A stretch of 64,000 nucleotides of DNA from VGNY01 sp964549635 (GCA_964549635.1 CAZJVJ010000002.1:1-64000), one strand, 5' to 3'. Shown: positions 1 through 10,500, counted from the stretch's first letter. Notes: generated by a model from the sequence alone, not told the origin. Program-made: numbers and translations.

Positions 1-179
1 GGCAATTTTATCTTCTGGCGGCTTTCTTATACATGTTCCCAAACTATAGCTCAGTCTTAGTAGCCAATAAGCTCATCTCAACAGTTCAAGCGGAGTTTCT
101 TATTGCTGCCTGGGCATTGCTAGTAACCGGGGTGGCCCTCTGGTTTCGTGAAAGAGAAGTGAAAGATAAAACGAAATAG
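1..179 (+). CDS. C-terminal end of a membrane protein (partial)
   Basis: An open frame runs in from the left edge and ends at TAG 177-179, giving about 58 residues. It holds two hydrophobic stretches (around FYLLAAFLYMF and FLIAAWALLVTGVALWF) and a short charged tail ending REREVKDKTK, as expected for the last one or two membrane helices of an integral membrane protein with a cytoplasmic C-terminus. The next gene starts 33 bases downstream on the same strand and could be co-transcribed. The family cannot be named from this fragment. Confidence 0.6.
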   Translation, partial: QFYLLAAFLYMFPNYSSVLVANKLISTVQAEFLIAAWALLVTGVALWFREREVKDKTK

Positions 180-212
180 CAAAAGGGCGTATCTGGAGAT
201 GGAGGTGCTGTT

Positions 213-500
213 ATGGAAGTTGGATTGCTACGTGATTTAGTCATTATTATTTCAGGGTTAATTATAACATGTGTGGCTATATTCCTTGCTGTGTTAGCAT
301 ACCTGTTGTATAGTCGGGCAAAGTCTTTTCTGGAATCGGTGGGGGTTGTAGCCACAACTGTGCGTGAGATTACCGCAGTGGTGAAGGACGAGGTGGTGAG
401 CCCCGTTGTTCAGTTTACCGCCCTAATCAAGGGTATCTGTCAAGGTTTTGACACAGTCAGCGGACTTTTCAGAAAGCAGGAAGGAGGGAAAGATGGCTGA
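213..500 (+). CDS. small single-span membrane protein
   Basis: This 95-residue protein has one long hydrophobic segment at about residues 6-32, followed by an amphipathic helical region rich in Val, Thr and Lys. That layout resembles the DUF948-type small membrane proteins often encoded beside YtxH proteins. A good ribosome site (GGAGGTG, 201-207) precedes the ATG. Its stop overlaps the start of the YtxH gene by 8 bases, so the two are probably translationally coupled. The function is unknown; an envelope-associated or general-stress role is only a guess from the pairing. Confidence 0.75.
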   Translation: MEVGLLRDLVIIISGLIITCVAIFLAVLAYLLYSRAKSFLESVGVVATTVREITAVVKDEVVSPVVQFTALIKGICQGFDTVSGLFRKQEGGKDG

Positions 501-711
501 AAAAGATGGTGGTAGTGGATTTGCCGTCGGGTTTTTAGTGGGTGCAGTTCTCGGTTTGGCCATAGGTTTTCTTTTTGCTCCACGGTCTGGCGCTGAGACC
601 AGAGAGCTATTGAAGGAGAAAGCGGCAGTGGCCCGAGAACGAGCGGCAGAGGTTGTGCAGAGGGTGAAGGAGGCTGCAAAGAAGGCGCAGACAGAGACAA
701 AGGGAGCATAG
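493..711 (+). CDS. YtxH domain-containing protein
   Basis: The ATG at 493 follows an AGGAGGG site and gives 72 residues. A longer frame is open from 448, but that start lies deep inside the previous gene and lacks a ribosome site. The protein shows the YtxH pattern: a Gly-rich membrane segment (GFLVGAVLGLAIGFLFAPRS), the conserved APRSGAETR turn, then a charged Ala/Glu/Lys-rich helix predicted to be coiled. YtxH proteins are small membrane-anchored proteins linked to general stress in Bacillus; no biochemical role is established. It overlaps the preceding small membrane protein gene. Confidence 0.85.
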   Translation: MAEKDGGSGFAVGFLVGAVLGLAIGFLFAPRSGAETRELLKEKAAVARERAAEVVQRVKEAAKKAQTETKGA

Positions 712-774
712 CAGGATTTGAACTCTTTTATATCCCGAACCTCGGCGGTTCCCCTAGTAAGCATTCCCTTTTCA

Positions 775-808
775 GTAAAGGTAGGGGCTCAAGACGGTCT
801 GCCTTTAC
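775..808. terminator. possible hairpin between converging genes
   Basis: An 11-bp imperfect stem (775-785 with 798-808, ends GTAAAGG/CCTTTAC, with two G-T pairs) encloses a 12-base loop. It sits between the YtxH gene and the oppositely oriented pseudogene, where a terminator would be expected. No T-run follows on either strand, so termination is uncertain. Confidence 0.3.
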
Positions 809-813
809 TTGTA

Positions 814-1370
814 TCACTGACATGTCAGAGTAACTGGCACAGAATTCTTTGAAATATTATTTGGTGTTAAGGTGCGGCAACCTACTGAATAAGTTCCTGT
901 AGCTGATACCGTCCAGCTGTAGCTGACCGTTCTTGTGTCGGCAGTAGTAAATTTGAGTGCTTGCGTAGGGTCTGTGGCTCCGTCACTCCTTTCAAAGTGA
1001 TAACTCACTGTGCCAGCAGCATTCGTGTTATATCAAATATAAAGTTTATAGCGAAGGGACAGGGACGAGTGCCTGAAGCAAAAGCACCTTTAGCCTGTAC
1101 TTTGGTAACGGCAAAGGCCTACGGACAGGTGAGAGAGAAATTAGCCTCATTTGAAATAACCTCATTGGTGTGAGAATAGGAATACGCACTTATCAAGAGT
1201 CAGACGCCTTGCTAGTCTGCCCAGTACTGACTGACTGCTAACCTGCAGCAGCAAAGTTACACTCTGTTCCGGCGAGCTCCTACACTTCTTTTCCAGACAT
1301 AGGTGATTGTGCCAGAGGAGCATTAACGGTGATGACAACGGAGCAAGTTAAATTCTTGGGGCAGACGCTA
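814..1370 (-). pseudogene. remnant of a surface protein with tandem Ig-like repeats
   Basis: The minus strand carries about two degraded copies of a roughly 95-residue Ig-like module. The copy nearest the 3' end is readable as AGTVSYHFERSDGATDP, then TVSYSWTVSATGTYSV, then LTPNNISKNSVPVTLTC. The copy before it survives only across frameshifts (GTITYVWKRSVGA, then NEVISNEANFSLTC). The module, with CP near its start and LTC at its end, is typical of secreted repeat proteins. In-frame stops, frameshifts and the absence of a start or signal peptide show that this is a decayed 3' end. It belongs to an accessory stretch next to a broken transposase. Confidence 0.6.
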
Positions 1371-1678
1371 GCGAAACTTGTGGTCGAAACGATTGTGGTA
1401 ACACTTGTTACACGGAATGAAGGAGTCGGTGGGGTAGTGTACTATGAAATTGTGTAAAGCTAGTGGGATTATATAGAAAATACCTTCTGGTGGACAGGCA
1501 ATAATTACACCAGGAGGCTGAGTCATGAAGAAGGAAGTAGAAGAACTCATCCATATTCTATAAGAGAGAAAAGGAAGGAAATCTTAAGGGACATTATCAA
1601 GGGTGAGCTGGCTGTATTCTAAAAGTTATGGAAGTTATGAGGTGGTAAGAGCTCCAGGACACGAAAGGAGGTCTTACC
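1371..1678. other. intergenic stretch with no gene seen
   Basis: No open frame here resembles a protein family. A good ribosome site (AGGAGG) precedes an 11-codon frame starting near 1525, and this may be the stub of another decayed gene. I found no convincing left terminal inverted repeat for the adjacent transposase remnant. Confidence 0.4.
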
Positions 1679-2775
1679 ATGCTGACCAAAGGCCAGGAAG
1701 ATGGTATCACAATTCGGCTTGGGTTTGGAGGGTACTATGTTGGGTGGATGAAAGAAGAAGACAAGGGGATAGTAGGGGAGGTTGGAACTGAGATAGGAGG
1801 CATTAGTTGTCCGAGCTGTGGTCCGGCAATGTTATACAGATACGAAGCATGTAAGCCGGTGGGGGTGTTGCGTCGTTGGAGCAATGGCACGAAGGTTTAC
1901 TTTGAATTACATCGGTAGCGATGGAGATGCCGGGTATACGGCCTTTCTTTCAGTGATGGAACGGGACTACTGCGAACCTATTCCAGACAACCAGGCAAGT
2001 GGAGACAGAGGCACTGTTACAGCTCAAGGATCGGAGTTTTAGCCAGGTAAAGAGAGATACAGGGGTATGCTATAGCACTCTACGCCGTGTACTGGAGCGA
2101 GAAATAGATGAGGAAGCATCGGGTTGTGTTACTAACGAAACGGAGATATTCCTGAGTATTGATGAACATAGCTTAAAGCACCAAGAATTGGTGCACGTTG
2201 TAACCGAGGTGAAAAAGCGGAAGGTGTTAGGAATCCTGAAGGATGACTGCATAGCTACATTGAAGACCTTCTTGGGCAAAATGCCCGAAGGCAATGTCAA
2301 AGAGGTATGCGTTGACATGAAAGAAGGGCTGCGGAAGTCAGTTGAGTTATTGTTCCCCAGGGCTAAAGCGGTGGGCCGCTTGAATGTAGGTGTTGACTCC
2401 AACAAAAGGACGGACGAAGCTAGAAGGATAGAGCAAGACGTGCCCGGAGGAGACAGGCAAAGATACCCAGCAAGAGATTCTTGATAGCCAGAAAGAGGCT
2501 GCCAAACTACTGGACAATGTCATCTTCAATCTTAAATCTAGCGATGATGGACAAATCACAAAATGGGGCACTGTTCTCAAGCACTGGTGACAACCAATAC
2601 TGAGCTACTTAAATGATCGGACGGCCAGTGGTTTCATTGAGGGTTGTAATACAAAAATCAAGCTGCTAAAACGTGTATCCTATAACCTGAGGAATGTCGA
2701 GGTCTAAGGAAGAAAGATGCTACCCGGGTTTGTACCAGCTCGTACCTATTGCCACAGGTTTTGATAAAGAGCCCC
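1679..2775 (+). pseudogene. ISL3-family transposase, broken by stops and frameshifts
   Basis: A ribosome site and ATG at 1679 open a frame with an ISL3-like zinc-binding N-terminus (CPSCG near residue 41). It runs to ELHR and then hits TAG at 1916, with RWRC continuing directly after the stop. A frameshift near 1990-2000 leads into VETEALLQLKDRSFSQV, the helix-turn-helix region, and the DDE core (SIDEHSLKHQ, then CVDMKEGLRKSV, then DEARRIEQD). After another shift, the C-terminal signature appears as HW, stop, QPILSYLNDRTASGFIEG, NTKIKLLKR. TTGATAAAGAGCCCC at 2761-2775 resembles a right terminal repeat of this family. The element is clearly dead. Confidence 0.85.
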
Positions 2776-2861
2776 ATGTTAATCAGGGACTAAAGCTGAA
2801 CAAAACTCGGTTTTGTTCAGACCGGGCTTAAATTATCAGAGTATCCGAGCCTAAATGGTGG

Positions 2862-5729
2862 CTATCCTTGTGTAGCCAGCGAGTATTCCCTTTGCTGTCT
2901 TCGTAGAACACCGCGCAGGTACTGGCCGGTGAGTGATGTCTCGCTTTGTGCTACTTCCTCTGGGGTGCCTGTAGCTATGACATAGCCGCCTTCATCGCCG
3001 GCACCGGGGCCCAGGTCAATTATATAGTCGGCATTTTTCATCACATCTATATGATGTTCAATGATCACCACCGTGTTACCGGCATTAACCAGCCTTTGAA
3101 GTACCTCCAGCAGACAGGCTATGTCGGCGAAGGAGAGTCCGGTGGTGGGCTCATCAAGGATGTATAGAGTTCTGCCGGTGGAACTGCGTGATAATTCGGC
3201 AGCGAGCTTGACCCGCTGAGCTTCACCGCCGGACAGGGTGGGGGCTGGTTGTCCCAGCCGTATGTAACCCAGGCCAACATCTCGAAGCGTCTCCAGTTTT
3301 TTTCTGATTTTGGGGAAATTCTCAAAAAATGCCAGTGCTTCGTCAACGCTCATATCCAGAACATCCGCTATGTTTTTGCCCTTGAAATAAATTTCCAGTG
3401 CCTCGCGGTTGTAGCGTCTACCCTTACATACCTCACAGGGAACGGTGACATCGGGCAGGAACTGCATCTCTATCTGAATGTATCCCTCACCCTGGCAGGC
3501 CTCGCAGCGCCCACCTTTAACATTGAAGGAGAACCGACCTGGCTGATAGCCACGCATTCGTGCTTCAGGTATAGTGGCGAAAAGTTCCCTAATCGGGGTA
3601 AATGTCCCGGTATAGGTAGCGGGGTTGCTGCGCGGAGTACGACCTATGGGAGACTGGTCAATATTAATAACCTTATCAATATGTTCGACACCTATAATAC
3701 CATCGCATTTTCCAGGCTTATCCTTAGCCTTATAGAATATCTGAGCCAGTTTTTTATATAGCACTTCGTTTACAAGCGTGCTTTTACCACTGCCTGACAC
3801 ACCGCTTATGCAGACGAATTTACCCAGAGGTATGGCGACGTCAATGTTTTTGAGGTTATTTTCACGTGCGCCCTTGATTATCAGGTACTTGCCTGCACCG
3901 GGTCGGCGTTTTTGTGGCAGTGGGATTTGTCTCGCCCGGCTAAGGTATTGTCCGGTTATTGACTCGGGGCAGTTCATGATGTCGGACAATGTCCCTGTGG
4001 CCACAATCCGGCCTCCATTTTCCCCGGCACCAGGTCCCATGTCGATAATGTGGTCAGAAGCACGCATCATAGCCTCATCGTGTTCCACTATTAGAATGGT
4101 GTTACCCAAGTCCCGCAGTCTTTTCATCGTCTCGATAAGGCGGAAGACATCAGCGGGGTGCAGACCTATTGTGGGCTCATCGCAAATATAAAGCACTCCC
4201 ATTAGGCCACTACCTATCTGGGTAGCCAGTCGGATCCTCTGGGTCTCACCACCACTGAGGGTTGACGAAGGACGGTCGAGGGTCAGGTAGCCCAGCCCGA
4301 TGTCTATAAGGAATCCCAGGCGAGTGCTTATCTCCTTGAGGATCTGATGGGCTATTTTTAGTTCATAAGCCGTCAAGAGTGGTTTGTTGTCATAATCACC
4401 GTTCAGGCGGCGTATCCATCTCAGTGTCTCCACGGCAGGCAGTTCAGTCACCTCTATGATGTTCATGCCGTCAATGGTGATAGCCAGTGATTCAGGTCTG
4501 AGTCGTTTTCCGTTGCAGGCCGGGCATGGAGAGGAGACCATATATCGTTCGATTTCGGCACGGGTATTGTTTGATTCAGTGTCTCTGTATATACGCTCAA
4601 GATAAGGGATAACACCTTCATAGCCGGTGAAGTACTCTCTAACCCGTCCGAAGCGATTGCGGTATCTTACCAGCTCACCATCTTCGCCGTAGAGTATCAG
4701 GTTAAGGTGTTCCTTGCTTAATTTACTGACTGGAGTTTGAAGGGAAAAGCCGTAGCGTCGGGCTAAAGCCTGCAGTTCATCAGTGTGCCAGGCAAACCAA
4801 CCCCAGGCGCGAACAGCACCTTGAGCCAGGCTCAGGTCCTTGTTGGGTATGAGCAAGTCAGGGTCGACCTCCAGTTTCACACCAAGTCCGCTGCATGCCG
4901 GACAGGCACCATGTGGGCTGTTGAAACTGAAAGTCCTGGGTGCTATCTCGCCTAGACTAATGCCACAGTTGACGCATGCGAAATGCTCGGAGAAAAGCAG
5001 TTCCTCACCATCGATTATGGAGATAAGAACAACTCCAGCCCCAAGCTTTAAGGCTGTTTCCACCGAGTCGGCAATGCGACTATTTTCGGCATCGCCTATT
5101 ATAAGTCGGTCAACCACAGCCTCAATGGTATGTTTTTTGTTCTTGTCCAGTTGAAACTCTTCGGAAAGGTCATATATACGTCTGTCAACCCTGACACGGA
5201 CAAAGCCGGCTTTACGCAGGTCATCGAAGATGGCCTGATGCTCGCCCTTGCGGTCTCTGACCAGAGGTGCCAAAATCATTATTCGGCTGCCAGTAGGCAA
5301 GTCCTGTATAGCGTCCACGATCTGTTGTACGGTCTGCCGTGAGATTTCACGCCCGCAATTAGGGCAGTGTGGATGGCCAACACGGGCAAAGAGGAGACGA
5401 AGGTAGTCGTAGATCTCAGTTACCGTGCCTACGGTGGAGCGTGGGTTGTGTGAGGGGCCTTTCTGGTCAATTGAAATAGCCGGGCTTAGACCTTCTATGT
5501 AGTCAACGTCCGGCTTTTCCATGCGTCCCAGAAATTGCCGCGCGTAGGCGGATAGTGATTCAACGTAGCGCCGTTGCCCCTCGGCATATATAGTGTCAAA
5601 GGCCAGAGAGCTTTTTCCCGAACCAGAAACGCCAGTAATTACTACCAGCTTATCACGGGGTATAGCTACATCTATATTTTTCAGATTATGCTCTCGAGCG
5701 CCTTTTACGATTATGTAGTTTGAAGGCAT
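2862..5729 (-). CDS. uvrA: excinuclease ABC subunit A
   Basis: This 955-residue protein is the damage-recognition ATPase of nucleotide excision repair, acting as a dimer with UvrB in the cytoplasm. It has two ABC ATPase modules, each with a Walker A (GVSGSGKSSLAF at residues 33-44 and GVSGSGKSTLVN near 640-650), and two signature loops (LSGGETQRIRLA and LSGGEAQRVKLA). Zinc-binding CxxC pairs (CPNCG, CVNCG, CPACSG, CPACNG, CEACQG, CEVCKG) are all present. The length is normal for UvrA. The ATG at 5729 is preceded by AGGAT. It is transcribed alone, and no uvrB or uvrC lies in the window. Confidence 0.97.
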   Translation of the reverse strand: MPSNYIIVKGAREHNLKNIDVAIPRDKLVVITGVSGSGKSSLAFDTIYAEGQRRYVESLSAYARQFLGRMEKPDVDYIEGLSPAISIDQKGPSHNPRSTVGTVTEIYDYLRLLFARVGHPHCPNCGREISRQTVQQIVDAIQDLPTGSRIMILAPLVRDRKGEHQAIFDDLRKAGFVRVRVDRRIYDLSEEFQLDKNKKHTIEAVVDRLIIGDAENSRIADSVETALKLGAGVVLISIIDGEELLFSEHFACVNCGISLGEIAPRTFSFNSPHGACPACSGLGVKLEVDPDLLIPNKDLSLAQGAVRAWGWFAWHTDELQALARRYGFSLQTPVSKLSKEHLNLILYGEDGELVRYRNRFGRVREYFTGYEGVIPYLERIYRDTESNNTRAEIERYMVSSPCPACNGKRLRPESLAITIDGMNIIEVTELPAVETLRWIRRLNGDYDNKPLLTAYELKIAHQILKEISTRLGFLIDIGLGYLTLDRPSSTLSGGETQRIRLATQIGSGLMGVLYICDEPTIGLHPADVFRLIETMKRLRDLGNTILIVEHDEAMMRASDHIIDMGPGAGENGGRIVATGTLSDIMNCPESITGQYLSRARQIPLPQKRRPGAGKYLIIKGARENNLKNIDVAIPLGKFVCISGVSGSGKSTLVNEVLYKKLAQIFYKAKDKPGKCDGIIGVEHIDKVINIDQSPIGRTPRSNPATYTGTFTPIRELFATIPEARMRGYQPGRFSFNVKGGRCEACQGEGYIQIEMQFLPDVTVPCEVCKGRRYNREALEIYFKGKNIADVLDMSVDEALAFFENFPKIRKKLETLRDVGLGYIRLGQPAPTLSGGEAQRVKLAAELSRSSTGRTLYILDEPTTGLSFADIACLLEVLQRLVNAGNTVVIIEHHIDVMKNADYIIDLGPGAGDEGGYVIATGTPEEVAQSETSLTGQYLRGVLRRQQREYSLATQG

Positions 5730-5913
5730 ATCCTATGTCTCGCCCCTGTTTTCAGCTATACATTTTATCACGGGACCATGATGCTCTGCATTTTGAGCCG
5801 TTGTGTGTTTATGCTGGGGAAGAGGAGAATGTTGTGTGGGCGGTGCTTTAACCTTACTGTGGCAATTCTGAAAGGGTCACGCTGCTTGTTGGAGCATCGT
5901 GACGGGCCGAAGA

Positions 5914-5973
5914 GCCCTGTTCTACGTTAGACTGTTGTTGTATAATGGCTGTGCTTACAAGACAAAACAGGGC
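5914..5973 (+). promoter_or_regulatory. candidate promoter flanked by an inverted repeat
   Basis: A consensus -10 (TATAAT, 5941-5946) lies 29 bases before the enoyl-CoA hydratase-family start, with no good -35 at the usual spacing. It is bracketed by an 8-bp perfect inverted repeat, GCCCTGTT (5914-5921) and AACAGGGC (5966-5973). An operator is possible, but a repeat this short and widely spaced could arise by chance. Confidence 0.4.
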
Positions 5974-5975
5974 CC

Positions 5976-6734
5976 ATGCGCTACCACAGTCTTATTTATG
6001 GCAAGGCGGAAGCGATACGCACAGTAATCATTAACCGCCCGGAAGTGGGTAATGCCATAAATCTGCGACTTGCCGAGGAGCTGGCTGACGTCTTTGCTGA
6101 GATCGGCAGAGATGAAGAGGCCAGAGCTGTGGTTATTACCGGTGCTGGCGACGAAGCATTTTCTGTGGGCGCTGATATAAAGGATCTCTTCTCACAAGCG
6201 ACTGAACCACCGTCTATTGCCGTGTCGATTTCAGCTCTCAATCTCCCGGTCATCGCAGCGATCAATGGCGAAGCGCTAAATCAGGGGCTGGAGCTGGCGC
6301 TGGCCTGTGACATAAGAGTTGCTGTGAACACAGCTCGCTTCGCTCTAAACTATGTTTCCCTGGGACTTATCCCCCGGGACGGTGCTACACAGCGATTGCC
6401 ACGGCTAATAGGTCAGACCATGTCTATGGAGATGCTTCTCACCGGACGGTGCATAGATGCTGCGGAGGCTTATCGGATTGGCATGGTTCACAAGGTAGTT
6501 TCTAAAGTGGAACTGATGCCTGTAGCCATGGAGATGGCGCATACAATAGCTGCAAAGGCTCCTCTGGCGGTTAGATACGTTAAAGAGGCGATATACAAGG
6601 GCTTAGATTTGACACTGGAACAGGGGTTGCAGCTGGAGGCCGACCTTTATTGTCTACTGCACACTACGGAAGACCGTACCGAGGGCATCAGGGCTTTTTT
6701 GGAAAAGAGGTCTCCGAAGTTCAAGGGACGGTAA
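5976..6734 (+). CDS. enoyl-CoA hydratase/isomerase family protein lacking one catalytic Glu
   Basis: This 252-residue crotonase-fold protein matches the family along its length (NRPEVGNAIN, then FSVGADIKDL, then LELALACDIR). Crotonases hydrate 2-enoyl-CoA in the cytoplasm using two glutamates. The first is present (Glu106 in GLELALACD), but the second, 20 residues on and normally in an FG-PE motif, is Tyr126 (FALNYVSLG). A standard hydratase reaction is therefore doubtful; another crotonase reaction such as isomerisation or hydrolysis is possible. It lies 18 bases upstream of a second family member that keeps both glutamates, so the two probably form an operon. Confidence 0.88.
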   Translation: MRYHSLIYGKAEAIRTVIINRPEVGNAINLRLAEELADVFAEIGRDEEARAVVITGAGDEAFSVGADIKDLFSQATEPPSIAVSISALNLPVIAAINGEALNQGLELALACDIRVAVNTARFALNYVSLGLIPRDGATQRLPRLIGQTMSMEMLLTGRCIDAAEAYRIGMVHKVVSKVELMPVAMEMAHTIAAKAPLAVRYVKEAIYKGLDLTLEQGLQLEADLYCLLHTTEDRTEGIRAFLEKRSPKFKGR

Positions 6735-6752
6735 AATAACAGCCATCAGATT

Positions 6753-7496
6753 ATGGGTAACTTTGAGACTATAGTTTATGAAAAGAAAGACAATATTGCC
6801 TATGTCAGCCTTAACCGGCCCCGGGTGTTGAATGCATACAATGTCTGTATGCGGGACGAGTTGTACCAGGCCCTGGGTGCTATCAAGGATGATCCTGATG
6901 TGAGGGTGGCTGTTTTTAGAGGGGTGGGTGAAAGGGCATTTTGTGCTGGCGCTGATTTAAGCGAGTTTCTCACTGCGCCTTCACCGATAATTGCGCGCCA
7001 GGTGCGATGGGAACGGGATGTGTGGGGCCTCTTTTTGAGCCTGCCTCAACCTCTGATTGCCGCGCTTCATGGCTATGTTTTTGGGTCTGGTATTGAGATG
7101 GCGCTGTGTTGTGATATAAGGATAGCTTCTGATGATGCACAATTTGGTTTACCGGAAGTCGGTCTAGGCATAATTCCAGCTGCTGGAGCCACTCAAACTT
7201 TACCACGCGTGGTAGGCCAGGCCAGAGCTCTGGAGATGATGCTTACTGGCCGGCGTATTAGTGCAACGGAGGCATTTGACATCGGGCTCGTCAGTCGAGT
7301 TGTGCCTAAGAGCCAGCTTCTGGCAGCAGTGGATAATGTAGCTGAAGCGATTGCGCGTTTCGACGCTGCGGTGGTCAGAGGTATAAAGCAGGCGGTGGTT
7401 AGAGGTTTGAACATGACCTTGCCCGAAGGTCTGGAACTAGAAAAAAGGCTGGCAAGTCTGGTTTTGAGGTCAAAAATCGCAAATAAAGCGCAATAA
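6753..7496 (+). CDS. enoyl-CoA hydratase family protein
   Basis: This 247-residue crotonase-fold protein retains the full catalytic set: an oxyanion-hole region at GSGIEMALCCD, Glu115, and Glu135 in FGLPEVGLG, spaced 20 residues apart as in classical enoyl-CoA hydratase. It most likely adds water to trans-2-enoyl-CoA in fatty- or organic-acid degradation. It follows a paralogue that has lost the second Glu, suggesting a division of labour or a heteromeric pair. No dehydrogenase or thiolase is adjacent, so the pathway cannot be fixed from context. Confidence 0.9.
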   Translation: MGNFETIVYEKKDNIAYVSLNRPRVLNAYNVCMRDELYQALGAIKDDPDVRVAVFRGVGERAFCAGADLSEFLTAPSPIIARQVRWERDVWGLFLSLPQPLIAALHGYVFGSGIEMALCCDIRIASDDAQFGLPEVGLGIIPAAGATQTLPRVVGQARALEMMLTGRRISATEAFDIGLVSRVVPKSQLLAAVDNVAEAIARFDAAVVRGIKQAVVRGLNMTLPEGLELEKRLASLVLRSKIANKAQ

Positions 7497-7593
7497 CGTC
7501 AGCTAGGCTCATATCTTTATGATTTACATCGGGCGAGCCTTGCTTTTCCACATTCCCATTACTTCCGGTGGAGTGGTGAAGCTTATAGCCTGC

Positions 7594-10500
7594 TCATCCG
7601 GCATTTAAGATTAGGAAAATCGTGGCGACTGCAAGGATGACGTCAATGCCTACAACGACCAGCAGCCACAGTGGTATGACTTCCGGCTCTTCATAATGTG
7701 CCGGGAGTGATGGCGCCGACTCGGTCTGGAAGCAAAAGGTAGCACTCCAATCGCTAGCAATGGGCTCAAGAGCCATGACCCGCCAGAAGTAGTTTGTCCC
7801 ATAGTCCAGCTTGTCTCTGTATTCATAGGCAGTAGTAGCAACCGTGGCCTGAACAACCACCTGTGTCATGGCTGCATCTTTAGCCAGGACGAACCTGTAC
7901 TTCGTTGTATCCTTATAAGGTGACCATGAGAAGGAAGCCGGTCTGACTGGGCATATTATGCAGCCGTTGTCTGGTGACAGCAACTCGATGCCATAGTAAT
8001 CAGTACTGGCAGGAAGCCCAGCCTTTATGGTAAAGCTTCGAGTCTCGGACCATGGGCTCCTGATCACCTCTGTGGACGCGGCACGCCGAACTCTCACCCG
8101 CCAAAAGTAAGTATTCCCACATTCCAGGTTACTGGCAATGGCTAGCTCTGAACCTCCGGAAGTCGCACCACCGGCATGAAAGTGAACACATGGTGAGCAT
8201 ACAGATACCGGTACCAGGAAGCCTGTAAAAGCGTACTCAGATACCCAGTCTATAACATTTATACTGAAGTCCCTGTCTTTGGCTACCTCAATGTCATAAG
8301 CATCAGCTAAAGAAAGCTGCTCCCAGCACAGATTGACCTCTTGGGCACGTCCTGATACAGAGTCGCAGCCAATTTCTTTAGGTGATGTCGCCAACGGCCC
8401 GACTTTACATAAACTATCCCGAAACCTGAATATGGTATTGCTGGCGGTATCAACAGCCCACAGCTCATTCCCCTCAGCGCTTTTAGACAGCTTGAGGTGG
8501 GGCAGGTTATGAGGGAAAACCTTAGTGGGGTCGAAGGTAGTCCCGGCTGGTAATGTGCGGTCTAGAATGTCAAATTCGACTTGCCAGGCAAGTGATCTGG
8601 TGGGGTTAAGTGACCGAGTCATGCCGCCGGCGTTCTTGCCATCAACCTCCTCTGCCCTGAGGGCATACAGCGTTCCCTCCTGACCTATCGCGAGGCCGCT
8701 GATACGTTGTCCCGTGCAAAGCTTGGTAATTGACTGATCAATCTGCTCCCATTGAGTGGAGGTGCCAACTGTCCAGCGCCAGATACCGTCGTCACCAATA
8801 TTAGTAGCAGCATAGATGATTTGATTCTCGCTGTGGTGAGCATCAGCTACCACCTGGACGTCCCCGGCCTTTGCGTTGGTGTTACCTATAGCCGGCGTGA
8901 TTTCAGTAAAGCTGCTGCCGCCATCAATAGAATAGGACACATGGCTATCGCGGCTGCCAACTAGGATATGTCCTTTATCTACTACCGTCAACATATTGAT
9001 TTCAGAAGCATTGTCAGGAAAACAGCTTACCTGCGGGCTTATCCAGGTGGCGCCGGCATTAGTGCTTTTTCGGATATAGCCTCTAGGCAAAGCAACATAC
9101 AGAGTGTCCTTATCTTCTATGGCAACGTCGACCACCGGCCCGGGAATATAGCGCCTTTGCCAGGAGTTTCCCCTGTTGTGCGATACCATCATCTGGAAGC
9201 CATCCAGCTCAATGGCATAAATAGTGTAGTCGCTCATATAATTCGGGCTCAACCTTAGAATCATTTTGTTTGTAGTGTCCACAGTAAGGATGCGTCCCCA
9301 AAAGTGTCCCAGAGGCTCTCCAGCGCTGCGCCACACTCCTCCAGCCCCAAAGTCGCTATAGGTAGCCAGAAACAGGCTCTTGGAATCAGGTGCCGGGGCT
9401 ATATCCGAGATATTGATAACCGTGTCTATGAGGCTGGTCTGCTCCCAAGTATTGCCGTCGTCAACGCTTCGTGATAAGGCACTTTCGTCTTTAGGGGAAC
9501 CTGGACTCTGGCCCGTGCCGCAGAAAGCCATGCGACCCCCGTAGCTCCAGGCCACCTGGGCATTGCCTCGTCCTGAGGGTGGCTGACTGGCCGACCACCA
9601 GGATGGAGATGGCTCGTGCGGGTTTAAAGACCGCCAAACCTGGACAGTGCGGGAACCTAGAACTAGGGGGTTGACCTCTCCAGCCAGAAGCTTGCGTTTG
9701 GTAATGGTTTTGTCCTCGTAAACGTCGACGTAGGCAATACTGGAAATCCGCTTACCATTGGTACCCTGGTCCTTAGTGTCCATCAGCTGGTGAACTCGGG
9801 TATCATCAATGCGAAAGATGCCCTGTTCGGCGCTGTTACCATTGGCATCGGTGCTGACATAATACTGGCGTTTATTGGAGTCAGCCCCCAGAAAGTCAGA
9901 TGGCAGCTCAAGGTCAGCGGTCATAATTTCAGTGGCTTTTGGCGAGGTACCTGCTACTGCACTGATTTCTACTGGGCTAGTGTATATGGCAGTCCAGTCA
10001 GTAGTGTTAGAGGCCAAATCTCGCTTAGCCGCATTCAGGTAAGTCCCGTCGCTATTGCAAAAGACAATGACAATGGTGTTATCGGTGTCATAGGCAGGTG
10101 AGAATTTGACTGCCATCACATCGCCGGTAAAACCTTGTCCTATCCAGCCTCCCAAGCCGGGTGTTCGTAGCATATAGACATCACCGTTTCCAGCTCCGTC
10201 TTTGGTGCCGATGGCTACATCTCGCCCCAGTTCGCTACCCCTGCCATAGCTTTTGGATATGGTTATACATTGAATCTTAGCGCCACTGAGGTTGGGCACA
10301 CTGGTATCGCTCCAGCTGGCACCGCTGTCGTCAGATAAATAGACTTTTGTCCTGCTGTCAGTGACTATGGCTATGTTCTGCGGCCTGTCTGGAGACACGG
10401 CAATCTCACTGGCTGGCAACACGGCGCCAGCATGGTACAGGCCACGAGTTATGTCATTCCAGGTCAGCCCACCGTTATCTGACCGGTAAACCCTTTTATA

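Noticed and set aside
1560..1680. Left terminal inverted repeat of the ISL3-type remnant
   Set aside because: TAAGAGCTCC near 1655 is only weakly similar to the right end (GGGGCTCTTTATC in reverse complement); not convincing.
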